The notes: a model not told the origin generated them from the letters alone. A stretch of DNA of 64,000 bases from Apostichopus japonicus (GCF_037975245.1 NC_092564.1:14534484-14598483); one strand, 5' to 3'; shown: positions 50,396 to 62,587, numbered from the stretch's first letter. Numbers and translations: made by a program.

Positions 50396-50452
50396 CCTCT
50401 GATTGTTGTCCTCTGATTGTTGTCCTCTGATTGTTGTCCTCTGATTGTAGTC
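50396..50452 (+). repeat. CCTCTGATTGTTGT 14-mer tandem repeat
   Basis: Four tandem 14-15 base units, pyrimidine/T-rich on the plus strand and ending in GATTGTAG. If the exon at 50451 is real, this array is its polypyrimidine tract. Confidence 0.9.
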
Positions 50453-50555
50453 GCTGTCTCCAGCTGCCATTCTCGTCTGCTTTTACGTGTGTATCGCAGT
50501 GGCCATGGTAGTCTGGGTGGTAGCATGTTATGGGCTTTGGCAAAGGTGGTTATAA
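50451..50555 (+). CDS. possible terminal exon encoding a transmembrane helix
   Basis: After the acceptor ctgattgtag, the frame SLSPAAILVCFYVCIAVAM then VVWVVACYGLWQRWL ends at TAA (50553-50555). The 24-residue hydrophobic stretch followed by a short basic/aromatic end looks like a C-terminal membrane anchor. No upstream exon with matching phase was found, and hydrophobic frames can arise by chance, so this is tentative. Confidence 0.3.
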   Translation, partial: SLSPAAILVCFYVCIAVAMVVWVVACYGLWQRWL

Positions 50556-53500
50556 AGATTACTTGGCGATAAACAATTATAATAATTTACTTAAACAATT
50601 TGGCTTCGTTTATAATCGTGTATTGCCACTGTAGTAGTCTACAGTTTGACAGAATTACCAGTGTTTTCCGACGATATACTATCGCTTACAACATCTTTGT
50701 AAAGATCATCACTCTCACGAAGTAACAAATTCCTTTATTTTTTCTTCTTTTCCTTTATTGGCTTTCAATGAATAAAACCCTATAGGCAGCAGTTTGCAAA
50801 TTGTTGTCCCGTTGACGTCACTTCCATGTTATGAAAATCTTGCTTGTTTTGTCCGGGCCGATTGGCAAGTGCATGTTTGCAACCATAGAGAGAAGTTATG
50901 AGCGTGAAATACTAAGACGGGATTTCTGCATGCTTGATTTCCATTTTATATACTAAGTCTATTGTGTTGTTGACGTTTTTAGTCAGTACCTCGAGGCACC
51001 TGCGCCGTAGCCTTTACTTATGTGGGCGATTGGACGAGCCTGACGTTACTATAATTGTGTATTTTATGTAAGAACAATTAAGCCATTCCAAGAAACAAAG
51101 GCATTCCTAATTTACATTGAGAGGTCACGACTATGTTATAACCTTCTATCTTTATTGAATTTAATAGACGTTTCCTGGTTCAAAGGTTTCTGCTATCATA
51201 GTAATTTACCTTGTGTAACTTCGTAAACAATGCAAGCAGGGTGAAAATATCGTGAATGTTTGGCACAATTCCCCGTCCATTGAAAAAAATGAAAAACAAG
51301 AATACCATGCAGGGAGCTTGTCTAGTCGTATAGTGGCTATAGCGATTAAAATCGATGCTAGCGTAACAATCAGGACTCGCTATAAATGAAACCGATAGTT
51401 TCATTTACGGAGAGTGGCAATTGTAACACAAACTATTGATTCGTTCCTATTGTCTAAAGTATCGATCGTTCTCGAGTAAGTGCGTCACAGTGATTACAAA
51501 CGAGTATACTTGAATCTTATATTAATATACGTAGTATATATATATATGATCAATAAAGTTCGTCTTCCACATGTCAGTAAAACAACATTTCCGTTGTTAA
51601 TCAAACTTAATCAGTAATTCATTAAATGTTTGCTTTTTACTCTATCAACATCCTTGAAGTTGCCTCCTTTTTAAAAATAACTTCTTCGTTTTTTATTAAC
51701 GATAGGAAACAACAACAACTTAGTCCCATGAGAAAGTAATCAAGTTTGCGTCAGTGTTTTTGTTAAACGTCCGTGTAGTTTACTGATATAGTCGGAATGA
51801 GGACATGAGTTTATCATTGCCCAGAAAAATGAACAAAAGAGAAAAACTACCAAGGATACCCTGTCTAAATGAAAGATGAATTAATAAATATGCATTTAGC
51901 AATCCTGTCAACCCCTGACAAAAAAAAATGGAAAATTGTTTAGTCTGATGTAGTTTTTATTTATATTGAAACGTAGCAGTTTGAAATGGAAGGAGACTGC
52001 GAGTCTTCGTCGCATTAATAAAAAAAATCAAAGTTAATTTCAATGACGATTCATATTGATTTAAGAAGTAAGGAAGTAAATGCATAGTTTCTTTAAACTA
52101 GTGTGTGGGAGAGGGGTTACACCTAAAACATCTAAAACGTCATCAACATCAAAATCAGTCATACAATAATTGTGGGTCACTTTCTCGATTCGTTAAAATA
52201 ACTTTGTAGTTCTGCATCAAAGAATGAAAAGAAAATAACAGCAATATTATGTTACTAAGTTGACATCGTTTTATTATATTATTTTCACTTTATCATCAGT
52301 CTCATTCCAACTTACCATGTAATTTGAATGTAGTCTTTGGTAGATTCAAACTCTGATCTTTGGATCCATAAAAGGTTTAAATTGACAGACTTTTGTTTGG
52401 AAAATTTTGATTTTCAGGTCCACGCTCATATAAAAAACAGCAACAACCAGAGATACAACACAGTGGCCTTCCACAAAATATGATAATATTGTCCACCAAG
52501 CCATGAGAAGCCTACATGACTGCATTGTATGCCCTTATAAAATTGATAGGAAGTGGGGCTTTGTAGAAGGATATGGGAAAGGTCCACTAATCGTAAACAA
52601 AGAATTTGCAATTCTTTGACAGAATTCCTAGTAATGCCACTTGAAACACGTTCTTTAGGAGACAAGAGTTGTCTTCGTTGTGACGTCAACGTTATTTATT
52701 AAATTATTTTGGTAGATAGGCCAACTACAGAACTCTATATTTTGTCATTGACGTTATCAAAGATTCTTTACACATATAGACGTTCTATAAGTTAGCCCCA
52801 CTGGACTGGAAACCAGACCTGTCCATGCTTCTCTTCAACAATGCCCATAGGCATCTAACGACAAGCGGAAATATTCCTTTCATACTTTTTTTCGGGGGGT
52901 ATTAAGCAACCCAGTATACACATAGTCTTGACCTATGGGTCTATTTTTGCAACCGGGATCTTAACTTAATTTAAAAGATAATCCGACACCGTTGAACTCT
53001 ACATGAGAAACAAACACACACACACAGTATAGAAGAAGAAGACGACGAAAGACAAGATATGATAAACGCATAGACAAGTATTCTTTGTCCTAATTTTATT
53101 TTATTTTTTGTGTTCGTTGGACGAATTTCGAAAACATTACAAGAAGCTATAGTAATATTTATATATAGCATGAAATAAAAATTGGTCAAATGTGACAATT
53201 CTACCATTGTGTTATTAGTGAAGGAACTTTTTAAACATGTTTTTTATTATTATGCCATTACTATGGTAGGCTATATATGATAATCAAAATGTGGCTTACA
53301 GTCAATCAATTTTAGATTGTATACTAATTGAAATGATGTTATTTTACATATAGGCCTACGTGATTGCTGTATGATACTAAAATAGATATGGTTAATCCAA
53401 TACAAGAGAGTTTTAGCATTAGTCGTATCGACACAAACAAATGTTGTTGTGATTTGTTTTGTTCTTTTGGCGTAAGCTTGTTTTTGTCAACACTCGCCTC

Positions 53501-54392
53501 ATAAGCGCCTATGGGATACTGATATTCTCAAGATTGCATCTCATGTTACTGGTTTAGGTATATAAGTATGAACGCTGATGCTGTAATGATACATTAATTG
53601 CACATTATAGATCTGTGTGACTTGTATGTGGCGTATGTATATACCTGCACTAAAGCTATATCTATTTGTGTCACTGAGAACAGCGTGTGGTTAAATAGCC
53701 TATTGTTATTCGGCCTAACACGGTGATGCTATGTCATATTCAGACACAAGCCTGCATAGTTACTATCTGGTGTGTAGGCCATTTGGTTTGTGATTACAGT
53801 TACAATTACCACAGAACGAGTTTGGAAAAGTTCATCAGAAGCAACAATCTTCAAATCGCCGCGGGAAATTGAGACTCACATGGGTTTAAATTTTTCTTCA
53901 CGGGCTTACAATTCGTCCGTATAGTAAGTCATGTTAGGAATGCACACTTGGTTTACCGCGGGGTCCAAACTCCAAAATGTCTTCCAAAGGGGCAAAGATC
54001 TTAATTTTTTTGGATATAGCCTCCATTGCTATATTCTTCTACACATGACCATATTTGTTGTAACTATGTGACAAACCGTTTTTCACGTGCTGATGTACAT
54101 TTTTCTTTTGGTTTATATTTCCCTACAGCTTTTATCATATTTTGTTGTGAGGAAATTCATAAAAAGAAAACATAATAATTTAATTTGAGAAGCTAAATAT
54201 ATAATACCAGTGTTTGGACTTCTACGTTGTAAGTTATCACTCATAGCTGTTATTTGTAAGTGTTACCAAGACAACATTTCATCGAATATCAAAGTAATTT
54301 GTTCGTCATTGTCCACTGGATCAATATAATTTCATTTACATTTTTTCGATAATTCGTGAAATTGTTCCGGTTCCGGCAGTACTACGTCAGTT
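50556..54392. other. mostly featureless stretch
   Basis: Apart from the tentative exon at 52423-52510, I see only AT-rich sequence, short homopolymers and scattered open frames without recognisable features. Confidence 0.4.
52423..52510 (+). CDS. possible terminal exon, unrecognised
   Basis: A good acceptor (gaaaattttgattttcag) precedes a frame read in phase 1 as PRSYKKQQQPEIQHSGLPQ then NMIILSTKP and a TGA. The polar, proline/glutamine-rich end is protein-like. No partner exon was found; the minus-strand frame 52426-52689 is the alternative. Confidence 0.2.
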
Positions 54393-54520
<128 letters not shown>

Positions 54521-54680
54521 TTAATTCAAAATAACAACATTGTGACGATTCTTTGATCATTAAGGATCAAAATATTCACTTCTTCGTAATTTATATACGT
54601 GAAGTGCTCCAATAAATGCCATTATTGTTATACGACAGTTATCCCCAAATACGACTAATAACCTCCAATACGTCACATGG

Positions 54681-54730
54681 TGACGCATCGGTGACGTATT
54701 AATGACGTAACGTTGACGTTTAGGCGACGT
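54681..54730 (+). repeat. 11-bp phased TGACG array
   Basis: TGACG begins at 54681, 54692, 54703 and 54714, with a CGACGT at 54725: exactly 11-base spacing five times, while the bases between differ. Two of the units are TGACGTA and one TGACGTT, i.e. CRE half-sites placed on one face of the helix. An inverted CGTCA lies at 54671. Confidence 0.8.
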
Positions 54731-54856
54731 ATAGTGAATGAAACTCTTGGAGTATTTCAGTGAATAACGTCTCTCTCAACAGTTACACGTTGGACATGGC
54801 TATGACTTCTACAGGGGACAGATTGAAAAGTTCAATAAATCGGGGATAATCTCCTT

Positions 54857-54901
54857 TTACTTCAGGGTCCAACCTTCTTCATAACTAGCCAGCCTCAAAA
54901 T
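54857..54901 (-). CDS. possible small terminal exon
   Basis: Strong acceptor with a long pyrimidine tract (cttattcatttcatgtctttccag) followed by ILRLASYEEGWTLK and TAA. An overlapping plus-strand candidate also exists (acceptor ctctctcaacag at 54781, frame YTLDMAMTSTGDRLKSSIN), so strand is undecided. Confidence 0.2.
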   Translation of the reverse strand: MLRLASYEEGWTLK

Positions 54902-56942
54902 CTGGAAAGACATGAAATGAATAAGTAGATAATGTCAGTAACATGATCAGCTGAATGAAAGATTGAAGCGCTATTGCATTAGGATACAAACAAAAGGAAT
55001 GCCTTTGTCTTTCAAGATGGTGGGATTCCTAGCATTGTAAAGGCCCGTTCTTAGCTATTGTTAGACGTTATCGGTTTTTCTATTTCAAAATCTGTATTGT
55101 CATTGACACTGGAAATATTAACACTACTGTAACATGTTCATCCACTGTATTCATGTCGAACAAAAACGAAAATAAAAAGAGGAACAATTTTTTCATGCTC
55201 AGACAAACTATTCTCCAGAGAGAATATATTGCTTCAAACTAATTAAACGCTTTAAGGTTGCCGATGGAAACCAATATAAGTTCAACTTTACAATAGGATT
55301 GATATGAGAGGCAAACAAGTTCTCGATTATAAAGATGTTGTAATAACATACAGTCTAAATCTCTAGTCGTGCCAATTTTATCGAAACAATTCTCTAATTT
55401 CATCAATGAACAGCTTTTGCTTCTTCTTTTTGGTATCCTATCTCATAAGTTCTGACGAAGGACGTTATATTATATTCTACGAATTAACCCAAATTTCGAA
55501 AACGTACTTTTTTTTCACAATTCGAAGAATACCTAGGTCTACTGACTTTTATACCGGGGTTGATAAGTGGGTGATTGAGTTCAGATTACATTCAACCCTC
55601 CACCCCCACCCCACCCCACCCTCCCTTGCTGACAACATGTAACTTGTATCTTAATTGTGAGAAGCAGCCCGCAATTTCATATCTCCAAGATTACATGTCA
55701 CATATTTATTGAACCACGAGGCGCCGTGTTGTAATTTCGATTTGTAACCAGGTTTCCTTCGATCGCAATTTCATCCTCAACTTGCGTAACTCAGCACCTA
55801 TTGCCTAACAAGGACACGTTGATTTTTATAAGTTCGTTTCAAGCTTCTCTTACAAGACACATCGACCTTCTTTATCCCAGAACATTTAAGTGCTGCGCAA
55901 CCCTGATGTAAATTTCAGTAATAAGATCTTCACATGCACCATATATATTACATTTTCATAAAATTAACCACTCACATATAGCATGGATTTTTTTTAAATA
56001 TCTTTGTAATAAAAAACTGTTCTTCATTTATGGCCAGGCATACATAACAAAACTTGTAATTCATGTTGAAAAAAAAAGAAATTGAATCTCAAAGTTTATA
56101 TTGAATGATACTTTTCAAGAAAATGCACCCAAGATAGAGTCTGGACAAGAAAACCAAACAACTTGATCCAGTCTCAACCCAGACCCAGTTCCCAACAGTT
56201 CCATATAGGCTTACTACCAAACTACAACCGTGTGATCGACAAGTGAAGTATCATGAGCGGGCACTTCGAAAGGAAATAGATATCCTTTGTTCAATAACTG
56301 ATTGAAGCCAGTGGCAAATATTGACCCATGACCTTCGGGAAAGACAGCTCATTGAGAGCTTCAATAATAGCTGAAACAGGAATGGAACTTCTTTTTTGTA
56401 CCGTAACGCTTATGTGTTTTACTTTTTGGAAATCAGTGCATATGGAATACTTGAATTACAGTTGTCCTCGTAAAGCCTTAACAATCAATAATTGAGAAAG
56501 CTATTTTTCATTCCGTACAGTACAATAATTTGAAGTACAAGGTCTTTCATAACAAAATAAAACAGTGGTGTATCATTACCTTTCATGACTTTTCATGTTA
56601 TTTGCTTATTATGTAGATAGACTCCTTTCATAGCTCTTATATTCAGATGTGTATAACATTGCAGGGCTTTGGGTGTACACTGTTATTTCAGCTTATATTC
56701 TTCCCATGCTCTCACCAGTTCATGATTTTATATTTCAGAGAAAATATGATAACTTCTATTTTGAGATCCTAATGGTTTTGTCGATACAACACAGTGGTTA
56801 TATACATCTATTAGGCCTTGATATAAAACAAAACCATGGTACTTCATGTCTTAAACGTTTTTGTAACACATCCCATATGAATATTAGTAAACAATTTTGT
56901 CTAATGAGTTGCTAAAATTAACACTATCTTGTGAGAGCTGAG

Positions 56943-57151
56943 GTCTTCTGTTTCAAGTTAACCGGACAAGTTTATAGGCTGAATCGTCTAATACCCGTTC
57001 GTCGTACTAATTGCTCAAGTTGTCTACCATTTAAATTTGAAAGGACGCCATCAGCTCATTGCGGTAATTTCCACTATCATGACGTGTTCATGTGCGGTAA
57101 TGTATTGCTTAATCAAAGCGCTATCAAATATTTATGTGAGACAAAAACAAG
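56943..57151 (+). CDS. possible exon of a Cys-containing protein (first of a phase-matched pair)
   Basis: Open frame reading VFCFKLTGQVYRLNRLIPV, RRTNCSSCLPFKFERTPSAH, CGNFHYHDVFMCGN and LLNQSAIKYLCETKT, ending at ACAAG|GTAAAT in phase 2. Six or seven cysteines in 70 residues suggest an extracellular module, but I do not recognise it. The acceptor is weak (gctgag at 56942 or gtgag at 56935). Confidence 0.3.
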
Positions 57152-57395
57152 GTAAATACCTGCAAAATAAGATCTTGCCATTGGGGTTCAAGACTTAGAA
57201 AGAGAGTATCGAGTGGACACGTAAAAGTCGAATCATCGAGGCCTGTCCGTGCGAGAATGTCTGACTACAAAGAGAAAAATAAAGCATTTATTATTAGAAA
57301 TATTATTGCATCAATGATATAGAGAGGTAACAGCAAAATGTACAAACACACACAGACGCAGACATACACACACACGACACCTTCAAATGAATGTT

Positions 57396-57515
57396 TCATT
57401 TCAATTGAGAATGGATTACAGCTTTCTCGGTTTCTGTTCCAGAAGGATGTAACATAAGTAGTGGAAGTATATCTTTGATTTCGTGTAATAAACAATGTTC
57501 AGACAACAGCGATTT
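57396..57515 (-). CDS. possible minus-strand terminal exon
   Basis: Frame LLSEHCLLHEIKDILPLLML then HPSGTETEKAVIHSQLK ends in TGA at 57396-57398. It is protein-like in codon pattern, but no clean acceptor is visible. It could belong to the minus-strand gene whose exons lie at 60495-61440, or be chance. Confidence 0.2.
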   Translation of the reverse strand, partial: KSLLSEHCLLHEIKDILPLLMLHPSGTETEKAVIHSQLK

Positions 57516-57658
57516 AAAAAAAAATGCAATCTTATAAAAAAATCTGTATGAAATATTGCAATATAATATTGCGTCGACAATTTGTATCTGTATCTTATTT
57601 GCTTTCCCTGTAAAAGGATTATTCATTTAGCAAACAATGCGTTTCTTATTTGGAATAG

Positions 57659-57848
57659 AAAAGTATTCCAAATTATTGTTGAAAAATATCAATATCATGC
57701 CCTAACTCAAGCTATGATCGAATCTTGTGTGGTTGGAATCACTATTGATGGAATATATGATATTCGTTGTACAAAAGGTAAATTAACTACAGATGCAGTT
57801 TCAGATGAAGTTTCTGGTAGCTGTCATTTTGTGAATCATATTTTTAAG
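57659..57848 (+). CDS. possible exon, partner of 56943-57151
   Basis: Acceptor tttcttatttggaatag|A enters in phase 2, completing the AG left by the upstream candidate (Arg). It reads KVFQIIVEKYQYHALTQAM, IESCVVGITIDGIYDIRCTK and LTTDAVSDEVSGSCHFVNH with clear RNY codon bias. Possible donors are AAAAG|GTAAAT (57777) or TTTAAG|GTAGAA (57848). A perfect 10-bp hairpin ATTTGGAATA/TATTCCAAAT (57648-57673) straddles the acceptor. Function unknown. Confidence 0.3.
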
Positions 57849-58417
57849 GTAGAATGTTAACAGTGTTGACACTGAAACCAACAATATGATGACGTCATGT
57901 TACAAGATCCAATTCCTCATACTCAACATTTGCAAACCCATCTACAGAACCATCTTACAGAAAATAAAAGTGGTGATGAATAAAAAAAAGTAATAAAAAA
58001 ATGAAACACATGTAGCTCGATAATATCATATTGAGACTTTAGATGAAGTATTAAACCTCATGTAACAAAGACACAATAAATCTGTCATATCTCCCTGGAT
58101 GGAATCATATCTTTCTTAGTTGTTTGGGGATTTTTTTTATTAATAAACAGTTCTTTTACATCACAGAAACTAATAACGATGGTTTGTGTCCCTAAGCTGA
58201 TCGATATAAGTGGTTGGACTATAACAAGTGTAACTCCGCAGACCATTATCCTGCAGTTTCTTATCAGACTTATGTGGCCTCGAATAACATATTAGAAATG
58301 CATCACAAATTCGTCAAGGTCGGATGAATACTGACTGTTAGCCTCTACTTATATTTCTATATGAAATTTACAAACAAATATCGTGGTTTGGTTGAGGTAC
58401 TAGCATATAAGGCAGTG

Positions 58418-58793
58418 CAGTGGCGTAGGAAGGTACTTTTGAGTGTGTGGGGGGGGGGCTGAAGACTTATGACCGGCCTGGGGGAGGGTTCTAAGGGGGA
58501 GGGGTGTACCCCTGCCCTTTGGATTTTTTTGGCATTTCCAGGTGGCCTCAGATGCAATTTGGTGCAATGTAGCACACTTCAACACGCACTCCATTTTGTA
58601 AAAACTTTTGCATTTTCACCTGGCCTTAGATGCAATTTGGTGCTCCAAATGGGTTTTTTTTTTTCTCATTTGGAAATGAAAAAGGTGTTTTCTGACTTGC
58701 GAAGCGGGGGGCGGAATGATACTTCCGCCCCTCCATATTTTTCACTGGGGGGAGGGGGCTGGCGCCCCCAGCCACCATGTTCCTACGCCCTTG
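58418..58793 (+). mobile_element. hAT-type MITE, copy 1
   Basis: 376 bases with ends CAGTGGCGTAGGAA and TTCCTACGCCCTTG, a 14-bp terminal inverted repeat with two mismatches. It is flanked by a perfect 8-base target duplication AGGCAGTG (58410-58417 and 58794-58801). Ends and 8-base duplications are the hAT signature. It is too short to code; the inside holds poly-G runs and a direct repeat AGATGCAATTTGGTGC. The open frames over it (58469-58894 plus, 58357-58826 minus) are element sequence, not genes. Confidence 0.9.
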
Positions 58794-60494
58794 AGGCAGT
58801 GTATTTTCTAACATTGATGCCTGCACTGAGGAGTCGACGTTATCAACAATTTAACCTGAACAGAGTATGCCAAAGAATTTATATACATATATAAATCTGA
58901 ATTTCTTGAAAACTGGAAGCGCTATATAAAAACATTACTAGCAAATATATATTTTCTTCTTTTCTCTTCTTGTGAATCTAGCGTGTATCATAGTCACATA
59001 TTTAATCTTTATCTGATCTTCTTCTCATCAGAAAAATCCACCTGGTTCGAAGTGTTGGCGTAAACTTGTACATAAAAGATCCCTCCCCGTTCAGTGTATA
59101 TTCTGTCAAATAACTCCTGAAATCTAGATGTGATACCATTAAGATGATACACGCACATTAATTTTTAGATTTTGCTTATAAACAGGGATATTTTAAATTG
59201 GTAATGAAGCATTCACTATTCCTGTGCTATATATTCCCACTCTTTGCACTTAGTGTATTGATGCAAACTGGATTGTGTTTTTGTAAGTACGAATTTGTTA
59301 TTTTTATCAGTATATTTATCTTAGCCAACCTCTCATCCAGTCGATCAGGAGGGTCAACTAACTAAGTAAATATGGGTTGTTGGGCTATATGCATCAAACG
59401 CATATTTATATCCCGATTTAGTTGAAAGAGTATTTTATCTTTGAAATTTCCTCTCTTCCGTCTTCCTGTAGAAAGCTGTTTTTAGCATTCCGAGTAAAAT
59501 CGTTATCGTTATCGTTAAAATCTGCCTTTAAATTAATAAAAATATAATGCTGGGGAGGGGAAGATATATCCTTCAATCAAATTACATTACAAGTTTATTA
59601 ATTCACAATTAAAAACGACCTTTTATCTGCGAGCTTGTTGAATCCAGTTTGATTGATAGAGGGTCTCGATACAATTGTCTTTGCGGCTTCTTCTAATTTT
59701 GATTTGCTTTATTATTATTTTATTTTTTTAAATAAATTTCGTGAATCTCATATTACGGAAATTCGTACTTTACCACAATTACCGTAGTTTCTTTTGTTAA
59801 GGATTCTGTGTTTCTTACAACTCAACTTAAAGAAAATATTCCGATGACTGACAATGCAACAATTCTCTTAACAGATATATTTCCCACACTGCTGTTGAGA
59901 ATCCCATCTCAATATTTTGTCCCTAACTCGAGACATGTGTGATTGATAGTAATCAAGTTTGACTGACGAAACCCTCCGTTACTCCAAAATGTGGATCACA
60001 GTAATTAGTAAGGCACGTGATGTCATCATGCTACATTTGCTTTGAAATTTGCTTTACATTCATACTATCTCTAATCTTAGTTTTTGTAATTTATCCTTGA
60101 AATTTGATACAATTGTATAAGGTTTGTTTACCTGTCAATATTCTCTATATTAAGAATAACATAAAATTGTAGAAATTTAAAAATTTGTATAGTGAATATT
60201 AATTTACTCTTTTGATTAATGATTTAAATGTTGTAAATTAAAAAACTAGCTAAAATTGCTACGATTGCACCTTTCACTTTGCGATTGCCAGATGCATTTA
60301 CAAAATTTCATGACTGAATTTTAAAAACAAAATCACAACTTTTCAGTAACATCATTCTATGTTGGTGGAAACCTTTGAACCTATAGAGATACAGAGAAAC
60401 TTCCGACAGTTTTTGTTAAATAATCCACTTCAGCTAACAGAATATCGCTTTAAAAAATTATTTTTGAAAACAGAAGTTCTACATCAGTAAAATT

Positions 60495-60755
60495 CTACGC
60501 TGAAATGCTCTCTTCTGGTATTAAAATAGTTAGAAGTAACCTTTTTACGAGAGATATTTCACTCAACAGACGGGTTTTGCAGTTGTCAGAGATTCCTTCA
60601 GTGACATTTTGTTTGTATCGGTACCAATCTACAAACCCAGTTTCTCGAATGATATGTTCCATTGATCTACATAATAAGTGTCGGTTATATATTATATGTG
60701 TCATTATTTTAAGGGCTCGCGACAGAGATTCAGGCGAAGACTTGCTTGGAGGTTC
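60495..60755 (-). CDS. unrecognised protein, terminal exon
   Basis: 87 codons including TAG, entering in phase 0 at aaattcacag|GAACC. It reads EPPSKSSPESLSRALKIMTH, IIYNRHLLCRSMEHIIRET, GFVDWYRYKQNVTEGISDN and CKTRLLSEISLVKRLLLTIL, ending PEESISA. The mixture of charged, aromatic and helical residues is natural. The upstream exon at 61367-61440 leaves in phase 0 and joins it directly. The complementary plus-strand frame (60505-60822) is an antisense shadow. I cannot assign a family; a helical-repeat or coiled-coil protein is possible. A weak internal donor CTC|GTAAAA could allow a different end. Confidence 0.5.
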   Translation of the reverse strand, partial: EPPSKSSPESLSRALKIMTHIIYNRHLLCRSMEHIIRETGFVDWYRYKQNVTEGISDNCKTRLLSEISLVKRLLLTILIPEESISA

Positions 60756-60862
60756 CTGTGAATTTATTATAATGAATTCTAGATGCAATGATAATGATCA
60801 GAGGATTTTCATCCCAAGCTGAGTCGAACCACTATAGAATTGACAGTCGAATATATATGTAT

Positions 60863-60863
<1 letters not shown>

Positions 60864-60947
<84 letters not shown>
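60864..60947. repeat. (TA)n microsatellite
   Basis: About 42 TA units. Confidence 0.96.
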
Positions 60948-60950
<3 letters not shown>

Positions 60951-61102
60951 GGTTGGCGTCTATCTTGGCGCAGAGTGCTCTATGTCCATTGGACAGAGCG
61001 GAATATATGTTGGTCTGAGTTGTCTGACGATCGCTATAACGCGTGAAACTCCGAGTTACAACTACTAGTGTTCCACTAGTCTCAACTAGTCTCAACTAGT
61101 AT

Positions 61103-61106
<4 letters not shown>

Positions 61107-61187
<81 letters not shown>
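61107..61187. repeat. (TA)n microsatellite preceded by CTCAACTAGT repeats
   Basis: About 40 TA units; just before them ACTAGTCTCA/ACTAGTATCA recurs four times (61064-61105). Confidence 0.95.
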
Positions 61188-61189
<2 letters not shown>

Positions 61190-61366
61190 TAATAATAACT
61201 ATAGCCTAATGATTACGGTATTTGTCATTGCGAAATAACTACATGTAACTTGACCCCCAACTTAATGAAATCAAACATACCATAACATTCGTGTTTATAT
61301 GTTGTTTTTTCAGCCTACGTTATTACCAAGCACGTACTTTTGCTTTGATATACCCACTGGTCTTAC

Positions 61367-61440
61367 CTCCTGGTCTTGTACGGCTCGAATTCTGTTCATT
61401 ATGTCATTTTCAAAACCTTCTGTCTCACCACGTTTGCCCA
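61367..61440 (-). CDS. unrecognised protein, internal exon
   Basis: 74-base exon with good signals on both sides: acceptor atgtttgttttcag|TGGGC and donor CAGGAG|GTAAGA. It enters in phase 1 and leaves in phase 0, reading GKRGETEGFENDIMNRIRAV QDQE. It runs straight into the exon at 60495-60755. The plus-strand frame 61291-61497 over the same bases is probably a shadow, although it too starts after a ttttttcag. A possible preceding piece ending GACT|GTAAGT lies near 62448-62475 (FVLLGSD, phase 1), but its acceptor is poor. Confidence 0.5.
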
Positions 61441-62262
61441 CTGAAAACAAACATAAGGAAAGATTGTGTTAATTTTCTCACGAATCACAAATTATAAATA
61501 CAATTTATACATACTAACAAAACAACAACCAAAAGTCAAAAAGCTTTTTAGAAATGTCATTTCAACGTTACTAAAAAAGCCAGCTGCAGTCTTTGTATTT
61601 CCGTGACAGTGCATAACTAATACCAATGGCAAGCTAATGAGTCTTAAATGTTAAACTATTAAAGTAATCAAGTAAAAACCGTTCAAGTAAGAGAAATGTT
61701 CCAAGTCGTTATTTTCCCGTAGGTTTATCTGTTTTTTTCAAAGGCAGAACTTTTTTACTTCGTCAGAATATTAACCGGATTTTGATATCACCAGTCTTTT
61801 GCATATAAAAAAATATGCACCTTAGATGTTATTCCTTTACTTCTGCCTGTGGGTGTGTTGCTGAGAGTGGGCAAGTGAGATAAAAGTAAAATAATCGATT
61901 GGGTCATTTTCTCCAAGAAAAGAATAGATGAAGCTAGATCAAATTACCTCTAAACCGTCGTAATTGATTTAGCAAACCAAATTAAGGGCAACGTATGATG
62001 CTTTCTTTCCTATATATATATAGCATGCAGTCCATCATGAGCTTGGACAATCTGTTTCGTTTAATTTCGTGTATTCATCAGATAGTGCGAAGAACAAATG
62101 TTAAACTATGACTGCAGAGAGGCAAGTGCTAAACCCGATCATCCCACATAACGTAACAGTGAAACATATGCACTGTAACTGCACTGCACTCAGCGTATTT
62201 AAATATGGGAATGACTATTTATCTCACATGCAAATGAGAATTACACATAGTCTCAGGGGTTT

Positions 62263-62318
62263 GGTGGTGGTGGTGGGGTGTGGGAAGGTGGGGTGGAGGT
62301 GGAGGTGGAGGTGGAGAT
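62263..62318 (+). repeat. GGTGGA/GGTGGT repeat
   Basis: Purine-rich G tract (GTGGTGGTGG then GGAGGTGGAGGTGG), about 55 bases; it could form G-quadruplexes. Confidence 0.8.
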
Positions 62319-62587
62319 GTACTACTTTAAGGCCACCTGCGTTAGATACTGTCAATCATTGATCACTAATCCATATCCACTCCTCCCATTGGACGTCCTG
62401 CCTTAGAACACAGTGTTTTGAGACACACACACACAAAAAACGTGACTTACAGTCAGAACCGAGAAGTACAAAAACTTAACAGTTATATCTTTTCTTTTAT
62501 GTTAATGTTGATAGGATGTTCACAACACACTGTAAGAACCAATTCATTTATTTATGTGCTTAATCGATAACAATACATTTGTGGGAG

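Noticed and set aside
58469-58894. 141-codon plus-strand frame and its minus-strand counterparts
   Set aside because: They lie almost wholly within the hAT-type MITE and change between its two copies.
60505-60822. 105-codon plus-strand frame resembling a CUB-like fragment
   Set aside because: The antisense frame has a more natural composition, a splice acceptor and a phase-matched upstream exon, so the plus-strand frame is a shadow.
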